Source: Bacillota bacterium
Lineage (GTDB): Bacteria; Bacillota; Clostridia; Oscillospirales; Acutalibacteraceae
Reading direction: 5' to 3'
DNA: 64,000 bases
Assembly (NCBI GenBank): GCA_022706685.1
Contig: JAKJCA010000004.1
Coordinates: 23,690-87,689, forward strand
Shown here: piece by piece, positions 1 through 8,315 of the stretch
Layout: every line of letters begins with the position of its first letter
Numbering within the stretch: the first letter of the stretch is position 1
Notes under the pieces: model-generated
Told to the model about the DNA's origin: nothing
The model's input: only the letters and a program-made list of their open reading frames with translations
The model's database searches: none
Position numbers and translations under genes: made by a program

Positions 1-527
1 CTGCCGGAGGCGTATTCCATCAGCAGGTTCTTTGCCATGTTCCTTTTGGCGGGGTCAAGCCCGTCGAAACTCTCGTCGAGCAGCAGCACTTCGGGGAAGG
101 TGGACAGCCCAAGCACCATTTCCGCCTGCCGCTGCATGCCTTTGGAGAAGCCGTTGATGCGTTTGGTCGTGTCGAGCCCGAACACTTCCGCGAGTTTGGC
201 GAAGGTTTTCATATCGAAACCCGGATAATACCCGCGGTAAAAACGCGCCATCTTATCCATATTCGCATAGGGCTGAAAGTACAGGTCGTCGGGCACATAG
301 AAAAGTTTTTGTTTGACAAACGGGTTGTCGAACACGTGCTGGCCGAATATTCTGACTTCGCCGCCGTCGGGTTTAAACACGCCCGCGAGCGTTTTCAGCA
401 GCGTGGTTTTGCCGGCGCCGTTGTATCCGACCAGCCCGTAAACCGAGCCCTTGCCGACACGAAACGACACGTCGCTGAGCGCGGTAAACGTCCCATATTT
501 TTTTGTCATTTGGATGACTTCAATCAA
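1..527 (-). CDS. ABC transporter ATP-binding protein, YtrB-like (3' end outside window)
   Basis: Nucleotide-binding subunit of an ABC transporter. The Walker A loop GYNGAGKTT lies at residues 34-42, an ABC signature variant (GFSKGMQRQ) follows near 130, and a Walker B segment LLLDESFDGLD near 152. The variant signature and short spacing resemble the YtrB/GntR-associated exporter subfamily, so a drug or peptide exporter is as likely as an importer. The start is a TTG at 527, chosen because AGGAGG sits 7 bases upstream at 535-540. The gene lies 31 bases downstream of manA on the same strand, probably in one transcript. The C-terminal part runs off the left edge, so the permease partner is not visible. 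Confidence 0.88.
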   Translation of the reverse strand, partial: MIEVIQMTKKYGTFTALSDVSFRVGKGSVYGLVGYNGAGKTTLLKTLAGVFKPDGGEVRIFGQHVFDNPFVKQKLFYVPDDLYFQPYANMDKMARFYRGYYPGFDMKTFAKLAEVFGLDTTKRINGFSKGMQRQAEMVLGLSTFPEVLLLDESFDGLDPAKRNMAKNLLMEYASG

Positions 528-558
528 TTTTCGGCCTCCTTTTCAAGGCGGTCACGGT

Positions 559-1641
559 TTATCGCGGCGGCAGACATTCCAGCAGTTCGAGCATTTCGCC
601 GGTGTCGGCGCGCACGGTGTAAGTTCCCGCGCCGGCCGGGACAAAGAGGCTGTCGCCGGCTCGGACGGGGATGCCGTCTACCGCGCCCCTGCCGCGGGTG
701 ACGGCCAGAGCGCCGGGCCGGCCGAAGGTTTCGCGCGAGCATCGCCCGCTGACGATCAGGGCGTTGAGCGCGAAGCACGGGGTTTCCTTCTCGGTAATTA
801 AGGCGTATTGAGCCATCTCCTCCGAGCGCGCGGTCAAACGCGGTTCCGGCTTGAACGCCTCAAGCAGCTGTTCGAATGTGTGGCCTTCATAGTGGAAACA
901 CTCGAACATTTTGTCGAAGCCGATGCCCTGGTGACAGAGAAAGTCGGGCAGCCGCTCCCCGAGCATATTGCACTTTTCCAAACTGATGGTGTAATCGGTC
1001 GGCTCCTGAATTTCGAGCAGGAAGCAGCCGGGCCCGATCGCATGCGGCGTTCCGCCTTTGATAATAAACAAATCGCCGGGCTTAACCGGCACCTTGTGCA
1101 TCAGAGCCGCCATGCCCGCGATGTCCTGCGCGTCAAAGAGTTCCCTCAATTTCGCACAGTCGGTGTCTTGCTTGAATCCCAGCAGAATATACGGCTCTTC
1201 GCCTTTGATGACGCGGCTGCCGAGGATATACCACGCCTCGGTTTTGCCGTAATCCGAACAGAAAAGCCTCTTGGCGGCGTCACGGTCCGGATGCACCTGA
1301 ATCGGCAGGCGCTCCGCCGAATCGAGGAATTTTGTCAGCACACCGAAGTGGACGCCGAACTTCGCGATATGTTCCGCGCCGAGATATGCTTCCGGGTCCG
1401 ACTCGATAAGGTCTTTCAAATAGACGGTTTCCCCGTTCGGAGCCATGACGCGGCTGAGCCCTTCGCGCTCGGGTTTGTCCGGCCGGTCGGGGTTGTTTGC
1501 GGCGACGACGGAGGCCAGCCAATCCTCGGGGAAATAACCGTCCGTCCCTTCCTTCCCCCTCAATTGGTCGAGCAGGGCGCCTCCGAGGTAGATTCTCCAG
1601 ACCCGGTTTTCCAGCATTTTCAGCACAGAGGGTTTTTCCAT
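559..1641 (-). CDS. manA: Mannose-6-phosphate isomerase, class I
   Basis: Cupin-fold, zinc-dependent isomerase that interconverts mannose-6-phosphate and fructose-6-phosphate in the cytoplasm. The metal site is visible: Q115 and H117 in LPIQVHP, E135 in the KTEAWYIL block, and H200 in GGTPHAIGPG. At 360 residues it is close to the usual size of the short class I bacterial enzymes. The ATG is preceded by GGGAGG. It is divergent from the alpha-mannosidase operon that starts about 190 bases away, so it is a plausible sink for mannose released by that operon once phosphorylated; no mannose kinase or PTS is visible here. Family assignment is firm, the link to the neighbouring operon is inference. 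Confidence 0.92.
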   Translation of the reverse strand: MEKPSVLKMLENRVWRIYLGGALLDQLRGKEGTDGYFPEDWLASVVAANNPDRPDKPEREGLSRVMAPNGETVYLKDLIESDPEAYLGAEHIAKFGVHFGVLTKFLDSAERLPIQVHPDRDAAKRLFCSDYGKTEAWYILGSRVIKGEEPYILLGFKQDTDCAKLRELFDAQDIAGMAALMHKVPVKPGDLFIIKGGTPHAIGPGCFLLEIQEPTDYTISLEKCNMLGERLPDFLCHQGIGFDKMFECFHYEGHTFEQLLEAFKPEPRLTARSEEMAQYALITEKETPCFALNALIVSGRCSRETFGRPGALAVTRGRGAVDGIPVRAGDSLFVPAGAGTYTVRADTGEMLELLECLPPR

Positions 1642-1712
1642 GATGTTCCTCCCGTAAAGGCAATATACTTGACGGCGGGCGCCTGCATCCCGATTGACTC
1701 CCGTTCCCGCCT

Positions 1713-1741
1713 ATCTTACTATACACGCCTTTTGAAATCAA
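1713..1741 (-). promoter_or_regulatory. Candidate promoter for manA
   Basis: On the minus strand TTGATT (1736-1741) and TAAGAT (1713-1718) are separated by 17 bases, with 4 of 6 matches to each sigma-A box. It lies 72 bases upstream of manA and faces away from the + strand promoter for the mannosidase operon. Read by eye only. Confidence 0.4.
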
Positions 1742-1752
1742 TGCGTTCTGCC

Positions 1753-1781
1753 TTGCATTCGCCAGTGCCGTATCATATAAT
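1753..1781 (+). promoter_or_regulatory. Candidate promoter for the mannosidase operon
   Basis: TTGCAT (1753-1758), a 17-base spacer and a perfect TATAAT (1776-1781) lie 50 bases upstream of the ATG at 1832. A second candidate sits further up: TTGACT (1694-1699), 17 bases, TACTAT (1717-1722). Either could drive the five-gene operon. Confidence 0.55.
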
Positions 1782-1793
1782 AGGTCGGACAGC

Positions 1794-1810
1794 GCCGCGC
1801 AAGGCGCGGC
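1794..1810 (+). other. GC-rich hairpin in the 5' leader
   Basis: A perfect 7-bp inverted repeat, GCCGCGC (1794-1800) and GCGCGGC (1804-1810), with a 3-base loop. It would lie in the leader a few bases after the predicted transcription start and about 10 bases before the ribosome binding site at 1821-1826. It has no T tract, so it could modulate translation or RNA stability rather than terminate. Confidence 0.45.
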
Positions 1811-1831
1811 ACCATGTTTCGGGAGGCGCTT

Positions 1832-3955
1832 ATGGAACCGGTCGGCAGCAGTTATACCTCGGGGAGTTTTGTGCAGCGTTCGCGGGATTTTTTTACGCAG
1901 AAACACGGCTTGCCGTCCAACGAGGTTCTTTGCGCGGCCTTTGACAAAACAGGGCGTTTATGGGCGGGCACCTCCAAAGGTTTGGCCTGGTTTGACGGCG
2001 AAAAGTTCCTGCCGGTCCGGCCGGACGGCAAAAGTGCCCCGTGCGCGGTCACCATGCTTTTTTGCGATGCGGACGGCTGCTTATGGGTTGCCTGCGGGCC
2101 GAAACTTTATACCTGCGTCAGCAACAAAATGACGCTGTATCAAGACTACGGCGAGGGCTGCGATGTGATGGACATGGCGCAGCACGGCGATAAGTTCTAT
2201 ATGCTGGTCAAAGGCACGCTTTACCGTTATGAGGGCGGCTGGCAGCCGTACAAAAATGTCGAAGGCCGCGTGCGCAACCTTGCCGTTTATGAACAGCTGC
2301 TTTATGTGTCGACGGATTTGGTTTTCTACGGGCTGGAAGGCAAGCGCCCGCGCTGGAAAGGAATGTTCCCGCATCTGACCCATATGCCGAAAGCATCCAT
2401 CAACGCCTTGCGGTTTGATTCCTGGGGCCATCTCTGGGTCGGTACGGACGAAGGCGTTTATATTTACGACAACACCGATTATTGGCTTAGCCCGGCCGAA
2501 ACCGAGAATCTTCCGGCCGAAAAGATTAACGGCATCGCGATGGACCAAAAAGGCGCCAGGTACTTTGCGTCCGACAACGGCGTCATTGTTCTGGAAAAAG
2601 GCGCGCTGAAATATTTGGGCGCGAAACGCTGGGTGCCCGATGCCGACGTAACGGCGGTCGCCGTTTCGGGCGACGGGCAGACCGTTTGGGCTGCAACGCG
2701 GGAAGGTTTGAGCCGGATCACCACGGCGCAGACCACGTTGAAAGCGAAAGCGGACCGCTTCTTGCGCTTGACCGAACAATACCATGTCCGCGACGGCTTT
2801 GTATGCGGCCGGCACGGGATTTCCGATGAAGACCTTTCGACCGGCAGAGTAGCCATTTCCGACAACGACGGCCTCTGGACCGGCCTGTTTGTCGCGGCGG
2901 AAGCGTTCCGCTGGGCGGTGACAAAAGACCGTAAGGCGCTCGAGAACGCCCGCAAGTCCCTCGAAGCGATGTTTTGGCTGACGAGAGTGACCGAACTGCC
3001 GGGCTTCACCGCCCGCGCGATTCGCCGCCCGGGCGAACAGGGTTTCGGGAACGGCGACAAAGAGTGGCATTTGACATCCGATCAAAGCTGCGAATGGAAA
3101 TGCGAAACATCCAGCGACGAGATGGTCGGCCATTTCCTGGCGTTTTCGCTCTACTACGACCTGTGCGCGGATGCCGACGAAAAAGAAAAGATCAAAACGA
3201 CCGTCTGCGCGATGGTCGACCACATGATCCGGAACCATTACACGCTGGTCGACAAAGACGGCCTGCCGACGACCTGGGCGGTCTGGGCGCCCGAAAAACT
3301 CAACCACGACGAAAAGTGGGTGTGGGAAAAGGGGGTCAATTCCCTCGAAATACTGGCGTTCCTGAAAACCGCTTATCACATGTCGGGCGACGAAACATAC
3401 GCCTCCGAGTACAAAAAGCTGATTCAGCAGCACCATTACGCGCTCAACGCCGCGCGACACAAAGTCAAAGACGCTCACAGCTGCCACGTGGACGACAATC
3501 TGGGCTTTTTAAGTTCAATCATCCTGCTTCGTCTGGAAAACGACGAAACCATCCGGGCGCTGATTCTGATGGGGCTGGAGCATATCTGGCAGTATGAAAA
3601 AATCGAACGCACCCCGATGTGGAACTTTATTTACGGCGCTTTCACCGGGCGGTATTGCGATGTGGAGGCGGCGGTGCAAACCCTGCGCGAAATACCGTTG
3701 AGTCTGATTGACTACCCGATCAAAAACAGCACACGCAAAAAATTGGTCTACGACACCGAGCAGGAACAGTGGGGTGAACCCCTACAGTTACTGGAACCGC
3801 TGCCCGCCGACGAACGCGGCGTCGGCCGGGACGATAGCAATCCTTTCCGGCCGGATTCAGGGAGGGGCACTTCGGCGGAGGACGGGTCTCTTTTCCTTAT
3901 TCCCTACTGGTTTGCCCGCTATTACCGCCTGATCGGGGAAGCCGGCGAACGATAA
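1832..3955 (+). CDS. Propeller-repeat protein fused to an alpha-helical glycosidase-like domain
   Basis: A protein of 707 residues without a signal peptide. The N-terminal half carries repeats of the two-component-regulator propeller type (for example GRLWAGTSKGLAWFDG and GHLWVGTDEGVYIYD), a beta-propeller usually found in the sensor part of hybrid histidine kinases. From about residue 310 it changes to helix-rich sequence with aromatic and acidic motifs such as DNDGLWTGLFVAAE and LPGFTARAIRRPGE, which I associate with alpha/alpha-barrel carbohydrate-active proteins. There is no kinase or output domain. The start at 1832 is preferred to an upstream in-frame ATG at 1814 because GGGAGG (1821-1826) is correctly spaced only for 1832. 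As first gene of the mannosidase operon it may bind or cleave a glycan. Exact activity is unknown. Confidence 0.75.
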   Translation: MEPVGSSYTSGSFVQRSRDFFTQKHGLPSNEVLCAAFDKTGRLWAGTSKGLAWFDGEKFLPVRPDGKSAPCAVTMLFCDADGCLWVACGPKLYTCVSNKMTLYQDYGEGCDVMDMAQHGDKFYMLVKGTLYRYEGGWQPYKNVEGRVRNLAVYEQLLYVSTDLVFYGLEGKRPRWKGMFPHLTHMPKASINALRFDSWGHLWVGTDEGVYIYDNTDYWLSPAETENLPAEKINGIAMDQKGARYFASDNGVIVLEKGALKYLGAKRWVPDADVTAVAVSGDGQTVWAATREGLSRITTAQTTLKAKADRFLRLTEQYHVRDGFVCGRHGISDEDLSTGRVAISDNDGLWTGLFVAAEAFRWAVTKDRKALENARKSLEAMFWLTRVTELPGFTARAIRRPGEQGFGNGDKEWHLTSDQSCEWKCETSSDEMVGHFLAFSLYYDLCADADEKEKIKTTVCAMVDHMIRNHYTLVDKDGLPTTWAVWAPEKLNHDEKWVWEKGVNSLEILAFLKTAYHMSGDETYASEYKKLIQQHHYALNAARHKVKDAHSCHVDDNLGFLSSIILLRLENDETIRALILMGLEHIWQYEKIERTPMWNFIYGAFTGRYCDVEAAVQTLREIPLSLIDYPIKNSTRKKLVYDTEQEQWGEPLQLLEPLPADERGVGRDDSNPFRPDSGRGTSAEDGSLFLIPYWFARYYRLIGEAGER

Positions 3956-3971
3956 AGATAACGGAGGCGCG

Positions 3972-4877
3972 ATGATGTATCAAAAGGACAATATGCGGCA
4001 GTTCGACGGTGTCTGGGCGCTGATTCTGACACCGTTCCATGAGGACAGATCCGTTGACTTCACGGCGCTCGAGCGCTATGCCGCCTGGCAGGCGTCCCAT
4101 AAACCGCAGCATCTGTTCGCGGTCTGCGGCTCTTCGGAGATGACAAGCCTGACCCTGGACGAACGCATTCAAATCGCCTCGACGGTTGTCGCCGGGGCCG
4201 GCGGGGTGCCGGTGGTAGCGACGGCGAACCTGGAACCGTCCTGGTTCGCGCAGGTCGAGGAAGTCAAGCGGATGGAGTCAACGGGTGTTTCCGGCCTTGT
4301 TTTCGTGACAAAGGGCTACGGCAATGACCAGGACCGTATGTTCACCTACCTTGCCGAGTTGTCGACCCATACGCAGCTGCCCGTAATGCTGTATGAGTGC
4401 CCCGGCTTTTCCCCGCACAAAATGTCCGGCGAAACCTATGGCAAACTGGTGAAAACAGGCCGTTTCGTCGCCATTAAGGACACCACCTGCACCATGCCTT
4501 TGATTAAAGAAAAAATCGCCGTTCAGGGGGAATCTTCGGTTCTGCAGGCGAATATTCCGTATTTATTCGAGGCATACCGGGCCGGCGCGAGAGGCGTCTG
4601 CGCGACCCCGACCACCTGCGGCGCGCAGCTGTTTGTCAAAATGTGGGACGAGTTCTCGCACGGGAAAATCGACGAGGCGAGACAGACCCATCAGCATATC
4701 TGCCTGCTCGACAACGCCATCGACGGCGGCTTTTGCGCGACGGCAAAATACCTCGTCAAACTGCAGGGTATCGAGATGAACTGGTACACCAGAGGCAGCC
4801 ACAACCTCAACGCCCAGCGCCTCAAAGCGCTCGATGTCTGGTATGAATGGGCTAAAGATGCCGGCATTATGAAATAA
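3972..4877 (+). CDS. DHDPS/N-acetylneuraminate lyase family aldolase
   Basis: A (beta/alpha)8 class I lyase of 301 residues in the dihydrodipicolinate synthase / NAL superfamily. The Schiff-base lysine is K169 in FVAIKDTT and the catalytic tyrosine is Y141 in LYECPG. The substrate-binding motif usually written GxxGE is altered to GSSEM at residues 53-57, so it is unlikely to be a true DapA. The gene lies 16 bases after the propeller gene and 24 before the deacetylase gene, with a GGAGG box ahead of the ATG. In a mannosidase operon, cleavage of a sialic-acid-like or other 2-keto acid sugar product is a reasonable guess, but the substrate cannot be read from the sequence. Confidence 0.82.
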   Translation: MMYQKDNMRQFDGVWALILTPFHEDRSVDFTALERYAAWQASHKPQHLFAVCGSSEMTSLTLDERIQIASTVVAGAGGVPVVATANLEPSWFAQVEEVKRMESTGVSGLVFVTKGYGNDQDRMFTYLAELSTHTQLPVMLYECPGFSPHKMSGETYGKLVKTGRFVAIKDTTCTMPLIKEKIAVQGESSVLQANIPYLFEAYRAGARGVCATPTTCGAQLFVKMWDEFSHGKIDEARQTHQHICLLDNAIDGGFCATAKYLVKLQGIEMNWYTRGSHNLNAQRLKALDVWYEWAKDAGIMK

Positions 4878-4901
4878 ACGATTCGGAAAGGAAGCGTTCT
4901 C

Positions 4902-5804
4902 TTGAGCGGAAAGTATCTGATTGTCAACGCCGACGATTTCGGCATGTGCCGCGCCGCAAACCTTGCGACCTTCGACCTGTTCGAAAAGGGAGGAATCAGC
5001 TCGTCCACGGTGATGATTCCCTGCGGCTGGGCGCCCGAAGCCTGCAAATGGGCCGGCGAGCACCCGCAGTATGCCGTCGGCGTGCACCTGACCTTCACCA
5101 GCGAGTGGGGCGTTTACCGCTGGGGCCCTGTGGCGGCATCCGGCACGGACTCCCTGCGCGATGAATTCGGCTTTTTCTACCATGAAAACGACGAGTTTGA
5201 GGACCATTGCGATATCGACGAAGTGGAGACGGAAATCAGGGCGCAGGTCTCCCGCGCCGTCGCGCTCGGGCTGAAGCCATCCCACCTCGACAATCACATG
5301 GGTTCGCTCTACGGCCTCAACGGCAACTATGAAGTGATGCCCAAAACCTTTGAGGTCTGCGGCCAACTCGGCTACGCGTTCCGCATGTTCCGGAAAATAC
5401 GCGAACAGGATGTTCCCTCCGATTTTCCCGACGGTGTCCCGGTTGACGTCGCGCGCATGATTGTCAACGGCTACGCATCCTGCGCGGATGAGAACAAGGT
5501 CCCGCTTATCGACTACCTGCTTTTCCCCGAGTGGACGGAAGAAACCAGGCGCGACTACAACATATACCGCGAATATATCCTCGAGCGGCTTTCCGGCATT
5601 GAGGAAGGCATTTCCGAAACTTTCATCCACCCGTCGCTCGAGTGCGACGAACTCAAAGGTATCACCGCGCTGTGGCGCTGCAGGGTTTGGGAGCACAAAC
5701 TGTTCTCCGACCCGGCCACCAGGCAGCACCTCGAAAGCAAGGGAATCACCTACATCAACTACCGCGATGTCGTCCGTATGAGAAAAGCAGAGAACAAAGA
5801 TTGA
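4902..5804 (+). CDS. ChbG/YdjC (HpnK-like) carbohydrate deacetylase
   Basis: A 300-residue member of the ChbG/YdjC family of metal-dependent deacetylases acting on N-acetylated sugars such as chito-oligosaccharides. The metal and catalytic residues are visible: D11-D12 in NADDFGMC, H62 in GVHLTFTS, and H128 and H132 in the SHLDNHMG block. It starts with TTG at 4902 behind AAAGGAAG. It has no signal peptide, so it acts on imported oligosaccharides in the cytoplasm. Its place between a lyase and an alpha-mannosidase suggests that the imported glycan contains an N-acetylhexosamine. Family assignment is firm; the natural substrate is inferred. Confidence 0.87.
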   Translation: MSGKYLIVNADDFGMCRAANLATFDLFEKGGISSSTVMIPCGWAPEACKWAGEHPQYAVGVHLTFTSEWGVYRWGPVAASGTDSLRDEFGFFYHENDEFEDHCDIDEVETEIRAQVSRAVALGLKPSHLDNHMGSLYGLNGNYEVMPKTFEVCGQLGYAFRMFRKIREQDVPSDFPDGVPVDVARMIVNGYASCADENKVPLIDYLLFPEWTEETRRDYNIYREYILERLSGIEEGISETFIHPSLECDELKGITALWRCRVWEHKLFSDPATRQHLESKGITYINYRDVVRMRKAENKD

Positions 5805-5812
5805 GGTGCCTT

Positions 5813-8290
5813 GTGGACAAAAAAGTTTTTTTAATCGGCAACGCGCATCTGGACCCTGTCTGGCTGTGGAGAAAATCCGAGGGCCTTGCCGAAATCAAGG
5901 CGACCTTCCGCTCCGCCCTCGACAGGATGAACGAATACCCCTCCTATGTGTTTACCGCCGCGGCGACAAGTTATTACCAGTGGATAGAAGCAAGCGAGCC
6001 GGAGATGTTCGAGGAGATCAAACGGCGGGTCAACGAAGGCCGCTGGGTGATCGGCGGCGGTATGTGGGTGCAGCCCGACTGCAACCTGCCGTCCGGGGAA
6101 GCCTTCGCCAGGCATATGCTCTACTCCCAGGGTTTTTTCCTTGAAAAGTTCGGTAAAATCGCCAGTTTCGGCTACAATGTCGATTCCTTCGGCCACAACG
6201 GTATGATGCCGCAGCTGCTCAAGCACGGCGGCATGGACAGTTATGTCTATATGCGCCCCGACGACTGGGAAAATCCGTCCCTTCCCTTCGGCCTTTCGTT
6301 TTGGGAGTCGCCCGACGGCAGCCGCGTGCTGGCTTACCGGATTCCGCTCGGCTATGGCGACAACGGCTTTTCAGAGGAGGAATATCCCGACCTTGCCGGA
6401 CTCGACCAATACACCGCGAAGGTGCGCTATTTCCTCAAGGCCTCCGGGAAGGCGGGCATCCCGCTGATGAGTTTCTACGGCGTGGGCAACCATGGCGGCG
6501 GCCCGACGGTCCGCCACCTCGATGCGCTCGAAAAAGAAATTGCCGCCCGCGGCGGCGAGGTGCTGTATTCCGGTCCGGAGGAATATTTTGACTATGTCCG
6601 CAAAACGGTCGACCCCGATCAGATACCCGTGGTGAAAACCGATCTGCAGCATCACGCCAGCGGCTGCTACGCGGCCAATTCCCAACTGAAAAAACGCAAC
6701 CGCGTCGCCGAAAACCTGCTGGTTTCCGCCGAAAAGTTCGACTGGCTCGGCGCCAAACTCACCGGCGCCGCGCAACATACCGCGCAGCTGAAAGCCGCCT
6801 GGGAAAAGGTGCTTTTCAACCAGTTCCACGACATTTTGGGCAGCTGCTCCATCCGCAGCGCCTATGACGAGGCATTCGACGCTTTCGGTTCGGCGAGCGA
6901 TACCGCGCGCGAAATCGCCAGTTTCTCCCTCGAACGCATCTCCTGGCGTGTCAATACCGTCAGCCTTTTTTCCGTTCCCGGCAAGGAAGACGGCGCGCGC
7001 ATGTTTGCCGGCGACGGCGAAGGCAAACCCGTCGTCGTCTTCAATCCGCACAGTTTTCCCGTGCGCCAAAGCGTCAACACGTCCCATGTGGCCTCTGGTG
7101 TCTGTGACAGCGAGGGCAGGAGCGTCCCCATCCAAAAAGTGCGCGCGGAACGTACCAACGGGACCGACCTTTTTGAAACCATGTTCACCGCCGAGGTGCC
7201 CGCGCTGGGCTGGGCGACCTATTACGTCTATTACCGTACGCCCATGGAGGCCCCCGCCACGGCCGGCGTTTCCGCCGCCGCCTGCAAGCTGGAGAACTCT
7301 CTGGTCAAAATCAAGTTCGACCGTTTCACCGGCGCCGTGACCGGGTATCTCGACAAAACGGCCGGCAAAGATTTCGCGGCCGGTCCCATGGCGGTCCCCC
7401 TGGTCATACGTGACTATGAGAACGACACCTGGTCGCACCGCGTTTTCCGTTTCCGCGAGCAGCTGGGCGTCTTCACCGACGCCGAGATGAAAGTTATCGA
7501 AAACGGGCCCATCAGGGCGACCCTCCGCGTCACGACGCGTTACAACAACAGCGTCCTTGTGCAGGATTTCAGCCTCTATGAAGGCCGCAGGGAACTTTAT
7601 GTCCGCTGTTTCCTGACCTTTGCCGAACAGCTGAAAATCCTCAAACTTTCCTTCCCGGCCGCTGTCGGCGGCGATACGGTGACCTATTCGATGCCCTACG
7701 GCTTCATCGAAAAACCGGCCGACGGCTGCGAGGAGAACGCCCACAAATGGCTCGATGTTTCCGACGAGAACGGCCTGGGGCTTTCGCTTATCAACGACGG
7801 CCGTTACAGTTTCGATGTCCTCGGCCGCGATATCCGCATGACAGCTGCGCGCGGCTGCGGCTATGCCGACCATTTCGGCTGCCGCGACGACCTTATGGAG
7901 TTCCAGGACCAGGGCGAGCACTTTTTCCATTACATCCTCGCCCCGCACGAAACCAGGGATTTTGCCCGGACGGTCCAGATGGCGGCCGTGCTGAATTCCC
8001 CGCTTGTCCTGATTCCGGAAACGCATCATGCCGGGCCGCTGGCGACAACCGGCTGCGCGATGGAAATTTCGGCGGAAAATGTTGCCGCCTCGGTCATCAA
8101 AGCGCCGGAAAAGGGCGGTGGCACGGTTCTGCGTCTCTATGAGACCGCCGGGCGCCCGGTGAAAGCCCGTGTCAAACTCCGGCCGGCGGGTCTCGACTGC
8201 GAACTCGATTTCGGCCCGCAGGAGATTAAGACGCTCTTGATTGACCCTCGCTCCGGTTCATACAAAGAAGTCAATTTTATCGAAATGTGA
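5813..8290 (+). CDS. Alpha-mannosidase, glycoside hydrolase family 38
   Basis: A retaining, zinc-dependent alpha-mannosidase of 825 residues. The N-terminal GH38 domain shows H12 and D14 in NAHLDPVWLW (zinc ligands) and D124 in YNVDSFGHNG (nucleophile and zinc ligand). The middle helical and C-terminal beta-sandwich domains of the family follow to the end. The start is GTG at 5813, 9 bases after the stop of the deacetylase gene and behind GAGGTG; reading frames upstream of it overlap that gene and are not credible. No signal peptide is present, so it works on imported oligosaccharides. Released mannose would need phosphorylation before the ManA encoded on the opposite strand could use it. Confidence 0.93.
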   Translation: MDKKVFLIGNAHLDPVWLWRKSEGLAEIKATFRSALDRMNEYPSYVFTAAATSYYQWIEASEPEMFEEIKRRVNEGRWVIGGGMWVQPDCNLPSGEAFARHMLYSQGFFLEKFGKIASFGYNVDSFGHNGMMPQLLKHGGMDSYVYMRPDDWENPSLPFGLSFWESPDGSRVLAYRIPLGYGDNGFSEEEYPDLAGLDQYTAKVRYFLKASGKAGIPLMSFYGVGNHGGGPTVRHLDALEKEIAARGGEVLYSGPEEYFDYVRKTVDPDQIPVVKTDLQHHASGCYAANSQLKKRNRVAENLLVSAEKFDWLGAKLTGAAQHTAQLKAAWEKVLFNQFHDILGSCSIRSAYDEAFDAFGSASDTAREIASFSLERISWRVNTVSLFSVPGKEDGARMFAGDGEGKPVVVFNPHSFPVRQSVNTSHVASGVCDSEGRSVPIQKVRAERTNGTDLFETMFTAEVPALGWATYYVYYRTPMEAPATAGVSAAACKLENSLVKIKFDRFTGAVTGYLDKTAGKDFAAGPMAVPLVIRDYENDTWSHRVFRFREQLGVFTDAEMKVIENGPIRATLRVTTRYNNSVLVQDFSLYEGRRELYVRCFLTFAEQLKILKLSFPAAVGGDTVTYSMPYGFIEKPADGCEENAHKWLDVSDENGLGLSLINDGRYSFDVLGRDIRMTAARGCGYADHFGCRDDLMEFQDQGEHFFHYILAPHETRDFARTVQMAAVLNSPLVLIPETHHAGPLATTGCAMEISAENVAASVIKAPEKGGGTVLRLYETAGRPVKARVKLRPAGLDCELDFGPQEIKTLLIDPRSGSYKEVNFIEM

Positions 8291-8315
8291 AATCCGTGAT
8301 CTTCTTCGGAAAGGT

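Noticed and set aside
2081..3487. 468-codon open frame antisense to the propeller gene
   Set aside because: Shadow of the other strand: no domain, no ribosome binding site, and full overlap with a gene that has clear repeats.
4563..5729. 388-codon open frame antisense to the lyase and deacetylase genes
   Set aside because: No family resemblance, crosses two real genes and their junction.
6371..8029. 552-codon open frame antisense to the alpha-mannosidase gene
   Set aside because: Low-complexity translation and complete overlap with a clear GH38 gene; a GC-driven shadow.
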